The notes below the pieces were generated by a model. The model was not told where the DNA came from and did no database searches. It worked only from the letters and a program-made list of their open reading frames with translations. A stretch of 8,123 nt of DNA from Geobacter sp. (GTDB taxonomy: Bacteria > Desulfobacterota > Desulfuromonadia > Geobacterales > Geobacteraceae): contig RPRC01000256.1 in NCBI GenBank assembly GCA_003857395.1, positions 1 to 8,123 of the forward strand, given 5' to 3'. Of this stretch, positions 1 through 6,624 are shown in pieces (the first letter of the stretch is position 1; every line of letters begins with the position of its first letter). The position numbers were made by a program, and so were the translations under genes.

Positions 1-1
1 G

Positions 2-415
2 GTCGGAATCGACCAGGTGCGCGGCAATCAACTGCCCGAGGACAAGCTGCAGGCAATCGAGCAGTTCGGTGCCGAGGGAATGGTGGGAATGGTTGGTGAC
101 GGCATCAACGATGCGCCGGCCCTGGCACGGGCCGATATCGGCTTCGCCATGGGCGCCATGGGAACCGATACCGCCATTGAAACGGCTGACGTAGCTTTGA
201 TGGTTGATGATTTGCGCAAAATCCCGACCTTCGTCCGCCTGTCACAGGCCACGCGGGGCGTGCTTATCCAGAATATTCTTCTGGCCTTGGGCATCAAGGT
301 CGTTTTTGTGGTGCTCACCCTGGTCGGCCTGGGCACCATGTGGATGGCGGTATTTGCCGACGTTGGCGCCAGCTTGCTGGTGGTGTTCAATGGCTTGCGA
401 TTGCTGCGGAAATAA
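2..415 (+). CDS. P1B-type heavy-metal-translocating ATPase, C-terminal fragment
   Basis: This is the last 137 codons of an inner-membrane metal-efflux ATPase; the gene begins before the window and its frame is open from base 2. The hinge motif GDGINDAP (bases 95-118) belongs to the P-domain of P-type ATPases and coordinates Mg2+ next to the phosphorylated Asp, which lies outside the window. Two hydrophobic C-terminal helices follow (about bases 257-400). The first has a Lys (296-298, in LGIKVVFV) and the second an Asp (359-361, in FADVGAS). By family knowledge these match the Lys and Asp of ZntA/CadA-type (P1B-2) pumps that help define the Zn2+/Cd2+/Pb2+ site. That specificity is inference from a fragment. 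It ends in TAA and converges on the amylase-family gene, with 32 bp between the two stop codons. No strong terminator is seen there; a GCAGT/ACTGC pair at 429-448 is weak. Confidence 0.93.
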   Translation, partial: VGIDQVRGNQLPEDKLQAIEQFGAEGMVGMVGDGINDAPALARADIGFAMGAMGTDTAIETADVALMVDDLRKIPTFVRLSQATRGVLIQNILLALGIKVVFVVLTLVGLGTMWMAVFADVGASLLVVFNGLRLLRK

Positions 416-447
416 CCAGATGTCGCATGCAGTGATTCCTTGTACTG

Positions 448-1767
448 CTATTGGTGCAGCCAAAGCTGCGCCTGCCGGGGCGGGATGGCGAACTCGAATA
501 CTTCCCCGTCGACCCGCATGTCATGGCCATGCAGCAGGCAGTGATAGCTGCCGTGACGCAGGCTGTGGGTCAGAATCCGCGGGTGTTGCCACTGGCCGGT
601 CTTGTTGATGGCAACGATACCACGGTCACCGCGGGCAAAGACGATGAATCCGTCGCTCTCGAACAGGGCTCGCTGCGGCGTTGCGTGCACGGCATTGTGG
701 AATGCGATCATTGCCACGGTGTCGGCGCGCTGCCAGGCCTCGTTCCAGCGGCCCCGGTCCTCCCCGTATTTCTCCGTGCTCTCGTTGTGGTCGGAAAAGA
801 CCAGCGGGACGCCGCCATCCCGGCAGGTGATATAGACGTTGGCCAGAAACTCGTCCTGGCGGTCGAGCAGTTGCCAACGGAAACCGTCGTTGTAGGGGAT
901 GTCATGGGTGATCGTGAAGGTAACCCCGCGGTCCCAGGGCAACGCCTGGCGGTAGGCCGCCGGATCGACCAGTTCCCTCATGCTCCCGGCTGGTGAGAAG
1001 ACCCGGCGCAGAGTTTCGTGCAGGGGAAAGTCGTAAAAGGAGATGGCGGTCGTGTCCAGGAGGGGCCAGAGGAAGATGTTTTCTTCGCCGTCGTTGGCGG
1101 TGAGTGCCTCGCCGAAGACGAATTCACCATGCATCTCGGGTGTCTGGAAAACTTGGGCGATATGCTCCAGGGGCAGGTGCTTGATGGCGTCGATACGGTA
1201 GCCGTCGAAACCGAGCGCGTTCAGGGCGGCCAGGCAGGTCTGCTGCTGCTGGATTACCCAGTCGTTGAGGTCCAGGTCGGGGAGCCCGGAAAGCCAATGT
1301 TCCTGTGATTCGTGGAGGTCATTCCAGTTAAAGATGTCCCCTTCATGATTGAAGTCCCAGGGGCTGAACAGCCCAACATTCAGGTCGCCGTAGAGCCGGT
1401 CTTGTTCGAACGACTTCCGTTCGCCGCGGTAGCGTGAGAGTTCATATTCTCCGGGAAAGTTGTAGGGATCATTTCGCCGGCCCTTTTCATTTGCCATGTG
1501 GTTGAAGACGATGTCCACATAGACCCGTACCCCCTGGTCGTGCAGGGCCTTGATCGCCAACTCCAGCTCCGCCTTGCCCCCCAGGTACGACCTGATGACC
1601 CGGTAATCCTTCGGCTGATAACGCTGCCACCAGCTGCTGCCCTCCCGCTCGCTATAGAGCGGCGGCGGGATGAGCACCGCACCGTAACCGAGCCTGGAGA
1701 TCTCTTGAGCCCGGGAGGCCACTTCCGCAAAGGACCAGTTAAAGGCATGGAGGATCACGTCGCGCAT
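448..1767 (-). CDS. GH13 alpha-amylase-family glycosidase, cytoplasmic
   Basis: A complete 439-aa glycoside hydrolase of the GH13 (alpha-amylase) family, expected to act on alpha-1,4-glucans such as glycogen or maltodextrin. All four conserved regions of the (beta/alpha)8 barrel are present: region I DIVFNH (residues 85-90), region II GYRIDAIKH (189-197, nucleophile Asp193), region III FVFGE (216-220, acid/base Glu220) and region IV THD (287-289, transition-state Asp289). Residues after about 365 form a beta-rich C-terminal domain with the pattern FIVFARGDRGIVAINK, typical of the amylase C-domain. There is no signal peptide, so it should be cytoplasmic and act on intracellular storage glucan (inference). 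The ATG at 1767 has an AAGGAG ribosome site 7 nt upstream. It appears monocistronic: its 3' neighbour is the convergent ATPase and its 5' neighbour lies 138 bp away behind strong hairpins. The exact GH13 subfamily and product cannot be called. Confidence 0.94.
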   Translation of the reverse strand: MRDVILHAFNWSFAEVASRAQEISRLGYGAVLIPPPLYSEREGSSWWQRYQPKDYRVIRSYLGGKAELELAIKALHDQGVRVYVDIVFNHMANEKGRRNDPYNFPGEYELSRYRGERKSFEQDRLYGDLNVGLFSPWDFNHEGDIFNWNDLHESQEHWLSGLPDLDLNDWVIQQQQTCLAALNALGFDGYRIDAIKHLPLEHIAQVFQTPEMHGEFVFGEALTANDGEENIFLWPLLDTTAISFYDFPLHETLRRVFSPAGSMRELVDPAAYRQALPWDRGVTFTITHDIPYNDGFRWQLLDRQDEFLANVYITCRDGGVPLVFSDHNESTEKYGEDRGRWNEAWQRADTVAMIAFHNAVHATPQRALFESDGFIVFARGDRGIVAINKTGQWQHPRILTHSLRHGSYHCLLHGHDMRVDGEVFEFAIPPRQAQLWLHQ

Positions 1768-1780
1768 ACTGTTCTCCTTT

Positions 1781-1794
1781 GTTATCTTGATAAC
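1781..1794. promoter_or_regulatory. 14-bp palindrome in the leader of the amylase-family gene
   Basis: GTTATC-TT-GATAAC is a perfect 6-bp inverted repeat with a 2-bp centre. It lies immediately upstream of the ribosome-binding site of the GH13 gene, 14 bp before its start codon. Two half-sites this close do not make a good RNA hairpin but suit a dimeric repressor operator. That it is an operator is inference; no regulator is encoded in the window. Confidence 0.3.
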
Positions 1795-1853
1795 AGCGGG
1801 AGGGTAGGGGACTGGCTGAGGTTTGGATTTTACGGTGGCATCTTTGCACGTCT

Positions 1854-1887
1854 GGTGCGGGCAAACCCCTCTCTGTCTGCCCGCGCC
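1854..1887. terminator. Strong GC-rich hairpin between the exported-protein block and the amylase gene
   Basis: GGTGCGGGCA (1854-1863) pairs with TGCCCGCGCC (1878-1887) over 10 bp with a single G-T wobble, around a 14-nt loop. It begins about 19 bp beyond the stop codon of the 180-aa gene on the minus strand. A second stem, ACCAGT/ACTGGT (1895-1900 and 1908-1913), overlaps that stop codon. Neither stem is followed by a T-run, so it is not a textbook intrinsic terminator. It may instead protect an mRNA 3' end or act with Rho. Confidence 0.4.
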
Positions 1888-1905
1888 ATTGATGACCAGT
1901 GACGG

Positions 1906-2448
1906 TTACTGGTAAAGGGCCTGATCGAGATTGTCTATGTCTTTCTTGAGTCTTTCCAGAAATATCTTGATATTCATCGCCGACAGTGCATTAGCCATGC
2001 CATTTTGCGCCTGCTGTCCGGCTTTGCTCAACATACAGTTGCTCATCAGCCGGTCAAGGCAGGCCTGCACCCCTTCATTCTCCTTGCACAGGGCTTGCAG
2101 GTCCTGAAGTGTGTAGTTCTTGGTGGAACATTCCGCAGTTTTCTGATTGGCACGAGCCAGGACGCCATCTACTTCCGCTTTAACTTTTGCCGCATCACGC
2201 GTCAATGCATCATTGGCAAGTTTTACTTTTGATTCCCAGGAAAGTACCAGTAGCGGTTTCTTAGCGACTCTCTTGGCATTGTTCAACTCTTGCAGTGTAA
2301 ATTGAAATTTATTCGACTGTTTTACCTTGGGAGCACCAGGGGAAAGCCCTTCCATGGCAACAGGATTTGCGGCGATTGTGGATGAAGCTGCAAAAACTAC
2401 CAACAAAACGGCAATAAACAGGGATCTGAAAACTGTACGCTCTTTCAT
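1906..2448 (-). CDS. Exported four-cysteine hypothetical protein (180 aa)
   Basis: I do not recognise a family. The protein starts with a clear Sec signal peptide: a basic n-region MKER, a hydrophobic core around residues 8-24, and a likely signal peptidase I site after TIAA (residue 27). The mature part is about 150 residues, helical and charged, with four cysteines at 107, 121, 130 and 138. Their even number and close spacing suggest two disulphides in a helical hairpin in the periplasm or outside the cell (inference). The C-terminal 40 residues (ALSAMNIKIFLERLKKDIDN) look amphipathic. The ATG at 2448 is preceded by AAGGAG at good spacing. It is the last gene of the minus-strand exported block, 168 bp after the DUF4403-type lipoprotein gene, and hairpins lie beyond its stop codon. 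Confidence 0.8.
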   Translation of the reverse strand: MKERTVFRSLFIAVLLVVFAASSTIAANPVAMEGLSPGAPKVKQSNKFQFTLQELNNAKRVAKKPLLVLSWESKVKLANDALTRDAAKVKAEVDGVLARANQKTAECSTKNYTLQDLQALCKENEGVQACLDRLMSNCMLSKAGQQAQNGMANALSAMNIKIFLERLKKDIDNLDQALYQ

Positions 2449-2616
2449 AGTATTCTCCTTTTCGGTAATGGGGTAAAACGGTAGTCCATGGTTTCAATCG
2501 GAACGGTGGATTGGAATACCGCCCTCCCGATTCTGTTTCCGGTGTCCCTTGCAAAGAGACTCCCCTGCGAAACTTTCCAAACCTGCTTCTTCCTGATCTT
2601 GGAGTCCCTTGTATCG

Positions 2617-3981
2617 TTACTGGAAATAAATGGCCGATTCACCCTCCGTGTAAACCTGGATGGAGACCTTGTCCTTCTGGACCAGCGCATCGCTGAACTG
2701 CAGGGTTTTGATGTTTCCTTTCAGAAGAATGTGATCTGCCAGTTGTACCTGCGCAATCGCTTTTCCAGCCATCTCACGGGATTGTTCCAATTTTTGCGTC
2801 AGGTTCATATTGAGTTTTTCCTGAATTCTGTTCTTGATCGTACCGTGGAGAAACCAGTCGGCCGATTGCAACAGGAGACTCCGGGTCTGCAGATCGAAAT
2901 CCACATCTTCCACGGAAAAGATATTAGTCCGAGGGTCGAAGCGAGGTTTGCCCGTCAGGTAAAAAATCCCTTCCAGAGACCCTTTGGTCGCAACTTTAAT
3001 CACGAATTTGTCCCGGTTACCATAAAGATCAAAATCTGTTATGACAATTTTTTTCCCGTCGGAAACGAACTCTTTATTGAGGAGTAAAGGAGACGCAATA
3101 GCAAGAAGATCGCTGTAGAAAAGCTCGGCATTCAGGGCAATGCGGAAACTCTTGTCAAAGGTTTTTACCAGCTTCAGGTCGGGGAGTGGAACTAGAGGCG
3201 GGGTTGCAGGCTCTTTGCCTACCACCAGTTCGGTAAACGTGTTAATTCCCACACTCAATTTGATCCTGTTGTTCTGGGCCTGCAGCGGGGAAAGCATGAC
3301 TTCCCGAGGTGTCAACAACAGCCAGGTGTTGTAGTTTTTGTTTGCTAGAACAGGTTTCTGAGCGGCGTTCCAGACAGTGGTAATCTTATTCTTCAGCGGA
3401 AACTTGGCATTGATTTTCTTCGTGATAACATCGGAAAGTACCTGCTGCAGCGGCTGGGTAATTCCCTCCACGATGCTGCGTGGTCTCATGGAAAGCGGGC
3501 CGATTCCAATCTCCTCGGCAAGCAGATCGCTCAGCCCCAGGTAATATATCTCCGTCATCAGTTTCCAGTCCTGTGTGACCCTGGGGTTTGCCCTGAATTT
3601 CAGCTTTAAGGGAATGGCCGCTGTTTCGAATATTCCGTAACTCAGAGACATGGTGACCGGTAGGGTAAAATACAGGCAATTATCGGAGGCTGACAGGGCA
3701 ATCGGCCCGTTTCGCAGTATATCCGCGGTCAAGCCCTTGGTTTTGGTCGAACCTTTATAAAGCTCCTTGCGGATCGTCTGGTTCAAGAGCGTACTGAGTT
3801 CATCCGACGAAGCTTCAATCGGTACGTTGAGAATGGACAGCTCCTTTTTCAGCACCGTGCGGAAGGTTTCATCCGTGGGTCTCTCGGCTGTTAAGGTTGG
3901 CTTGACGCTTGAACAGGCAGTAAGGGTTACTGCAATTAGGAGCAGGAGTAGTACTGCTCTGGGCCATTTTACTTCTGACAT
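2617..3981 (-). CDS. DUF4403-type envelope lipoprotein (454 aa)
   Basis: A full-length lipoprotein. The N-terminus has a hydrophobic core (residues 9-20) ending in the lipobox LTAC, so Cys23 is the lipidated residue. Ser at +2 favours the outer membrane under the E. coli sorting rule. The mature protein fits DUF4403 in length and opening, with the motif NVPIEASSDELSTLLNQ (52-68) and LYKG shortly after. It is rich in alternating beta-strands with a long amphipathic helix near 405-425. DUF4403 has been linked to TULIP-like tubular lipid-binding folds. I recall this only in general terms, so a lipid-binding or lipid-transfer role is inference. The start at 3981 follows an AAGGA site (about 6 nt spacing). 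It lies 142 bp downstream of the 196-aa gene and 168 bp upstream of the 180-aa gene, all on one strand, so co-transcription is possible but not shown. Confidence 0.85.
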   Translation of the reverse strand: MSEVKWPRAVLLLLLIAVTLTACSSVKPTLTAERPTDETFRTVLKKELSILNVPIEASSDELSTLLNQTIRKELYKGSTKTKGLTADILRNGPIALSASDNCLYFTLPVTMSLSYGIFETAAIPLKLKFRANPRVTQDWKLMTEIYYLGLSDLLAEEIGIGPLSMRPRSIVEGITQPLQQVLSDVITKKINAKFPLKNKITTVWNAAQKPVLANKNYNTWLLLTPREVMLSPLQAQNNRIKLSVGINTFTELVVGKEPATPPLVPLPDLKLVKTFDKSFRIALNAELFYSDLLAIASPLLLNKEFVSDGKKIVITDFDLYGNRDKFVIKVATKGSLEGIFYLTGKPRFDPRTNIFSVEDVDFDLQTRSLLLQSADWFLHGTIKNRIQEKLNMNLTQKLEQSREMAGKAIAQVQLADHILLKGNIKTLQFSDALVQKDKVSIQVYTEGESAIYFQ

Positions 3982-4088
3982 AAATATCCTTCCAATGAAA
4001 TCGACCTGAACGCCTGCTGGAGGTTAGTGGCGAAGAAGCGGACTGTTTTTCGCTGTTTACTTGTTGCTTTCCTTGCATTTCTTCAAAT

Positions 4089-4106
4089 ACGGAAATTGAA
4101 TTCCGT
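4089..4106. terminator. Weak hairpin after the 196-aa gene
   Basis: ACGGAA (4089-4094) and TTCCGT (4101-4106) pair over 6 bp around a 6-nt AT-rich loop, 18 bp beyond the minus-strand stop codon. The minus strand continues ATTTGAAG without a T-run, so this is at best an attenuating or 3'-end hairpin. Confidence 0.22.
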
Positions 4107-4123
4107 TAGCCCTTCACGTTGCT

Positions 4124-4714
4124 TCAGTGTTTTAACTCGCGGTACGCAAGTTCGACAGACTTGGAATTGTCGCCCGGGTTGCAATCTTCACCGGGTTTGT
4201 AGGTGGACATGTCCTGCTTGACCACACGCAGGGTGAAGAGGCGTTTGGCATTAGCCTGTATGCTTCCGGAGACCCAGCCGTTGAAATCAGGGATCTGGTA
4301 GGTGCCGTTGACCGGAAATGAGGCGCCTGCCCTGAGCTTGGTGAACGGTGTGCTGATGCGAACATCTGATACTCCGGTCATGGCATAGGAAAATTGCGGG
4401 GCATAGCTCAAGTTCATGATCACTTCGGCCTTGGACATGATGTCGTAATCCCCTTTGCCGACATTCGTTACCGTGCCTTGCATGGTGACGAGACCATTGC
4501 TCCCCTTTATCAAGGTGAAACTGACTTTCAGGTCGGGGCACAGTTTGAGCTTCGGAGGCTCGTTCACCTGGATGTTTGACCGGGGCTGTATCTGGCCTGA
4601 CGGCGTTTTTAATGTTGGCTGGGCCTGAACCCTGCCCTGTGATGCCAGCAGGATGGCAACGCACATACCCAGAGTGGAAAGTAACGAAATGCTGAAGCTG
4701 GTGAATGGTTTCAT
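4124..4714 (-). CDS. Exported protein with a CARDB/Ig-like segment (196 aa)
   Basis: The protein has a Sec signal peptide (hydrophobic residues 8-25, likely cleavage after RVQA at 31). A proline-rich linker follows (32-55), then a segment opening PDLKVSF (60-66) and continuing through GTVTNVGKGDYD. A PDL start followed by a TVTNVG strand is characteristic of CARDB and related Ig-like adhesion domains, in which an exported domain contrasts 'new' with 'old' strands. Two cysteines remain in the mature chain, 59 just before the domain and 178 near its end, where they could form one disulphide bridging the fold. The C-terminus carries KPGEDCNPGDNSKS, a loop rich in acidic and small residues, followed by a final strand ending ELKH. 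The ATG at 4714 is backed by AAGGAG. It lies 72 bp downstream of the coiled-coil gene. An adhesion or protein-binding role is inference from fold similarity alone. Confidence 0.8.
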   Translation of the reverse strand: MKPFTSFSISLLSTLGMCVAILLASQGRVQAQPTLKTPSGQIQPRSNIQVNEPPKLKLCPDLKVSFTLIKGSNGLVTMQGTVTNVGKGDYDIMSKAEVIMNLSYAPQFSYAMTGVSDVRISTPFTKLRAGASFPVNGTYQIPDFNGWVSGSIQANAKRLFTLRVVKQDMSTYKPGEDCNPGDNSKSVELAYRELKH

Positions 4715-4786
4715 AGATATCTCCTTGTGTAAAATTCATGGGCTTTGCCAGGCAGCAAAAAGCAGAGTCTGTAGGTCTGGAGGCCT

Positions 4787-5254
4787 TTAGTTCAGATTTT
4801 CAACTGATGTGGGTACACTACTACCTACGGCACTTATTTCGTTTCGTAACGTGGCGATCCGCTCTTCGTCGGCCCTGATCTCGTCAAGTTTTTGAAAGTA
4901 AGCTACACGATAACGTCCCGGCGAACTCAATGGGCTCTTGTTTACAAAGGGGTTGTCTGCGATTTCCACCGGGCCACTGGCTGATTTCTCCTCAAAGGTC
5001 TTAAGCTCTTTTGTGGTGGGCATCCTTCCTTTGGCAATAACCCATTTCCGGTGGAGACGCGCCAGTTCCTTCTTCTTGGCAGGCAGTCCGGACTCAAGCT
5101 GCTGAAGTTCGCTGTTCAGGCTCTCATACTTCTTCTGGCCGGCATTTCCGACACGTGCCGTTTGATCAGAGGTACTGCCGGAGTCGGCCATAGCGGCGTA
5201 CGGTATAGAGAGTGCCAGAATAACGATAAAAAGCCTGACTGTTTTTGGTATCAT
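4787..5254 (-). CDS. Exported coiled-coil hypothetical protein (155 aa)
   Basis: The reading frame is open to a start at 5302, but I place the start at the ATG at 5254. It has GGGAGG about 6 nt upstream, and the protein then opens with an orthodox signal peptide (MIPKTVR, hydrophobic 8-20, cleavage after AMA at 23). The longer version would put 16 extra residues ahead of the signal. The mature part has two heptad-like helices, about residues 40-72 (rich in Leu, Glu, Lys) and 115-142. They are joined by a Pro/Ser-rich loop containing NPFVNKSPLSSPGRY. There are no cysteines. No family is recognised; a periplasmic helical hairpin or oligomer is likely (inference). It is the first gene of the four-gene minus-strand group running to 1906. 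A perfect -10 hexamer lies about 140 bp upstream. Confidence 0.8.
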   Translation of the reverse strand: MIPKTVRLFIVILALSIPYAAMADSGSTSDQTARVGNAGQKKYESLNSELQQLESGLPAKKKELARLHRKWVIAKGRMPTTKELKTFEEKSASGPVEIADNPFVNKSPLSSPGRYRVAYFQKLDEIRADEERIATLRNEISAVGSSVPTSVENLN

Positions 5255-5557
5255 TTTTCCTCCCGTGAAAATAGAGAAATGCTGTATTAGGAGTAGTTTC
5301 ATAAGTCCGACGGTTAGGTGCTTTCTGTTCTCGAAACTCTCTCGTAATCGGTTTTACTCTGCAATTTTCCTTCCTGGCAATTGAGCGTCAGATTATTATA
5401 AATATCCATATGACGCAACACATTAGTATTTGGATGAAATATGCATTGGGCCGCTTTCTGTGCGTACTGCTGGAGAATTTATTGCCCGACGTGCCTTGTG
5501 CTGATTTTATATGTTTAATCGCCGATTTGATTGGAATCGATAGTGGAAGATAAGCCA
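5255..5557. other. Gene-free AT-rich leader region
   Basis: No credible gene is seen on either strand between the start of the 155-aa gene and the relic transposase. It contains the 5' leader and a probable promoter of the 155-aa gene. The part beyond 5423 probably held the lost 3' half of the transposase locus, but I could not recognise translated remnants of that half there. Confidence 0.5.
5395..5423 (-). promoter_or_regulatory. Candidate sigma-70-type promoter for the 155-aa gene
   Basis: The minus strand carries a perfect TATAAT (5395-5400). A weak -35 candidate (TGTGTT or ATGTGT) lies 16-17 bp upstream, ending near 5422-5423. Transcription would start near 5388 and leave a leader of about 134 nt. 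The surrounding AT-rich sequence makes chance -10 matches common, so this is tentative. Confidence 0.3.
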
Positions 5558-5811
5558 TTACGGATAGAAAAGAAATTTATTTGCAGTTGTCAGGGCGAGA
5601 GCGTGCAAGGAGGTGCGTAAAAGTGGTATCGACGAGTTATTCATCAGGCAATACGCATGGATTACAGCATCATACCTGCTAACGGCCGATTCGAGGTAAT
5701 GCAGGAACTGCTTCCGATCTTTCTGGCTTTTGAATACGTCGTTGCCTCGTTCCCCCTTGAGGTGACATGCTAATGCGCGCCGGGATTTTCGATTCTTAGC
5801 GGCCTGCCCAT
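5558..5811 (-). pseudogene. Decayed REP-associated tyrosine transposase (RAYT, Y1/HUH family)
   Basis: The remnant starts at the ATG at 5811, which keeps an AGGAG site 7 nt upstream. It begins MGRPLRIENPGAH, the RAYT N-terminal signature (family form M-A-R-P-L-R-I-E-Y-P-G-A). Codon 14 is TAG (5770-5772) where the family has Tyr/Trp before HVT. The same frame continues HVTSRGNE to 5746; an apparent one-base deletion near 5744-5746 then moves homology into another frame, NDVFKSQKDRKQF through AVIHAYCLMNN (5743-5636). There the family has His-Tyr-His, the metal-binding HUH motif. Here the frame reads SSIP, and only an out-of-frame TACCAC (5623-5628, Tyr-His) survives. A short tail, LLRTSLHAL, may still align. 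The frame stops at 5558, long before the usual catalytic Tyr; intact relatives are roughly 200-300 aa. The protein must be inactive. A separate open frame starts at 5830, but it has no ribosome site and crosses the lesion out of register. Confidence 0.85.
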
Positions 5812-5961
5812 CGGTACTCTCCTGTGACATTGTAGTAGTAGGGAGGAGTGAATATCTTAGGAAATTCTGTCAATTGTGTAGGTTTGACACCTCAGGTTTG
5901 CATATGAATATACATGTGGATAATAATGTCATTGGAATTGCCAGCGGTTAGGGAGATTCCA

Positions 5962-6024
5962 AATAATGCTGTCCCGCGTCTCGGTGCACTATCACCATAG
6001 ATGTCTATCGGGGACAGCATTATT
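5962..6024. repeat. Perfect 14-bp inverted repeat with nested hairpins (REP-like)
   Basis: AATAATGCTGTCCC (5962-5975) and GGGACAGCATTATT (6011-6024) are exact reverse complements separated by 35 bp. The spacer can form two smaller stems: GGTG/CACC (5983-5986 with 5993-5996) and ATAGA/TCTAT (5997-6001 with 6004-6008). The whole could fold as a three-way or cloverleaf-like structure. It begins 14 bp past the stop codon of the 181-aa gene and about 150 bp upstream of the transposase relic. By family knowledge RAYT genes are flanked by such palindromic REP elements, so a REP or bimer is my reading. No T-run follows the stem on the minus strand, so a pure terminator role is less likely. Confidence 0.7.
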
Positions 6025-6037
6025 CCTCGGCAATTTG

Positions 6038-6583
6038 TCAGCGATTAATAAGAGCAATATCCGCAATGCCGGCAAGTTTTACTTTGACTGATTTGAATCC
6101 CTTTGGTACTGGCCATAAAAAACAGATGTCCACAAAACCGTCTTTCGGCAGCTGGAAACCAATCTCGCCGTTGGGACCGTCAACCTTCGAGGCACTCAAT
6201 TTGATGAAAGTATCTCCGGTTGTAGCGTCAAAGATGCTCATTACGATTGGTGCTGAATTGGAAAACGACAGGCCTGCCGATCCGCCGGTAATTGCAATCC
6301 AGCAAGTGGAAAATTTTCTACCACCAGAATCTGAGAGGACACATCCGGTTTGCTTGAATGAAAAAGCAGTCGCAGACTTGGCTTTAATCTTTACTTTTAA
6401 GTAGTAGAATTCGCTATCCTTTCCCAGTACACTGGCTGGGCCATATTTCGTATCTGAAATGATCACTGTACTATTTATAGATTTTGCTGATGGTTGAGCA
6501 GCGCTTGCCTGTACAACTGGTATGCAGCTGCATACGGCTGAAAATAGGAGCATTTTCATAAATACTTTCGCAGCATTTCTCAT
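6038..6583 (-). CDS. Exported beta-rich hypothetical protein (181 aa)
   Basis: No family is recognised with confidence. A Sec signal peptide is present (basic start MRNAAK, hydrophobic 9-25, likely cleavage near residue 28 in QASA-AQ). It contains Cys18 and Cys20, but these do not sit in a convincing lipobox. The mature part is beta-rich, running FYYLKVKIKAKS (59-70), then cysteines 81 and 94 around a Ser/Gly-rich turn, and Cys154 in FVDICFLWPVP. The order of strands, with a late 'LWPVPKGFKSVKVKLAG' strand pair, resembles small Ig-like or DUF4352-like exported domains, but only loosely. The start at 6583 follows a near-perfect AAGGAGGT. It lies 41 bp downstream of the 165-aa gene on the same strand, so the two probably share a transcript. 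The inverted repeat at 5962-6024 lies just past its stop. Confidence 0.8.
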   Translation of the reverse strand: MRNAAKVFMKMLLFSAVCSCIPVVQASAAQPSAKSINSTVIISDTKYGPASVLGKDSEFYYLKVKIKAKSATAFSFKQTGCVLSDSGGRKFSTCWIAITGGSAGLSFSNSAPIVMSIFDATTGDTFIKLSASKVDGPNGEIGFQLPKDGFVDICFLWPVPKGFKSVKVKLAGIADIALINR

Positions 6584-6624
6584 AATACCTCCTTGGTTCC
6601 ATGTCTTGATCGGATTTTTGTTGC

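Noticed and set aside
451..996. 181-codon plus-strand open frame
   Set aside because: Antisense shadow of the GH13 gene, whose four catalytic motifs are intact on the minus strand.
2488..3087. 199-codon plus-strand open frame
   Set aside because: Mostly antisense to the DUF4403-type lipoprotein gene; no signal or recognisable domain.
5255..5302. Upstream start adding 16 residues to the coiled-coil protein
   Set aside because: The ATG at 5254 has GGGAGG at proper spacing and gives an orthodox signal peptide.
5884..5914. Plus-strand TTGACA followed by TATACA
   Set aside because: The spacer is 19 bp and no plus-strand gene lies downstream.
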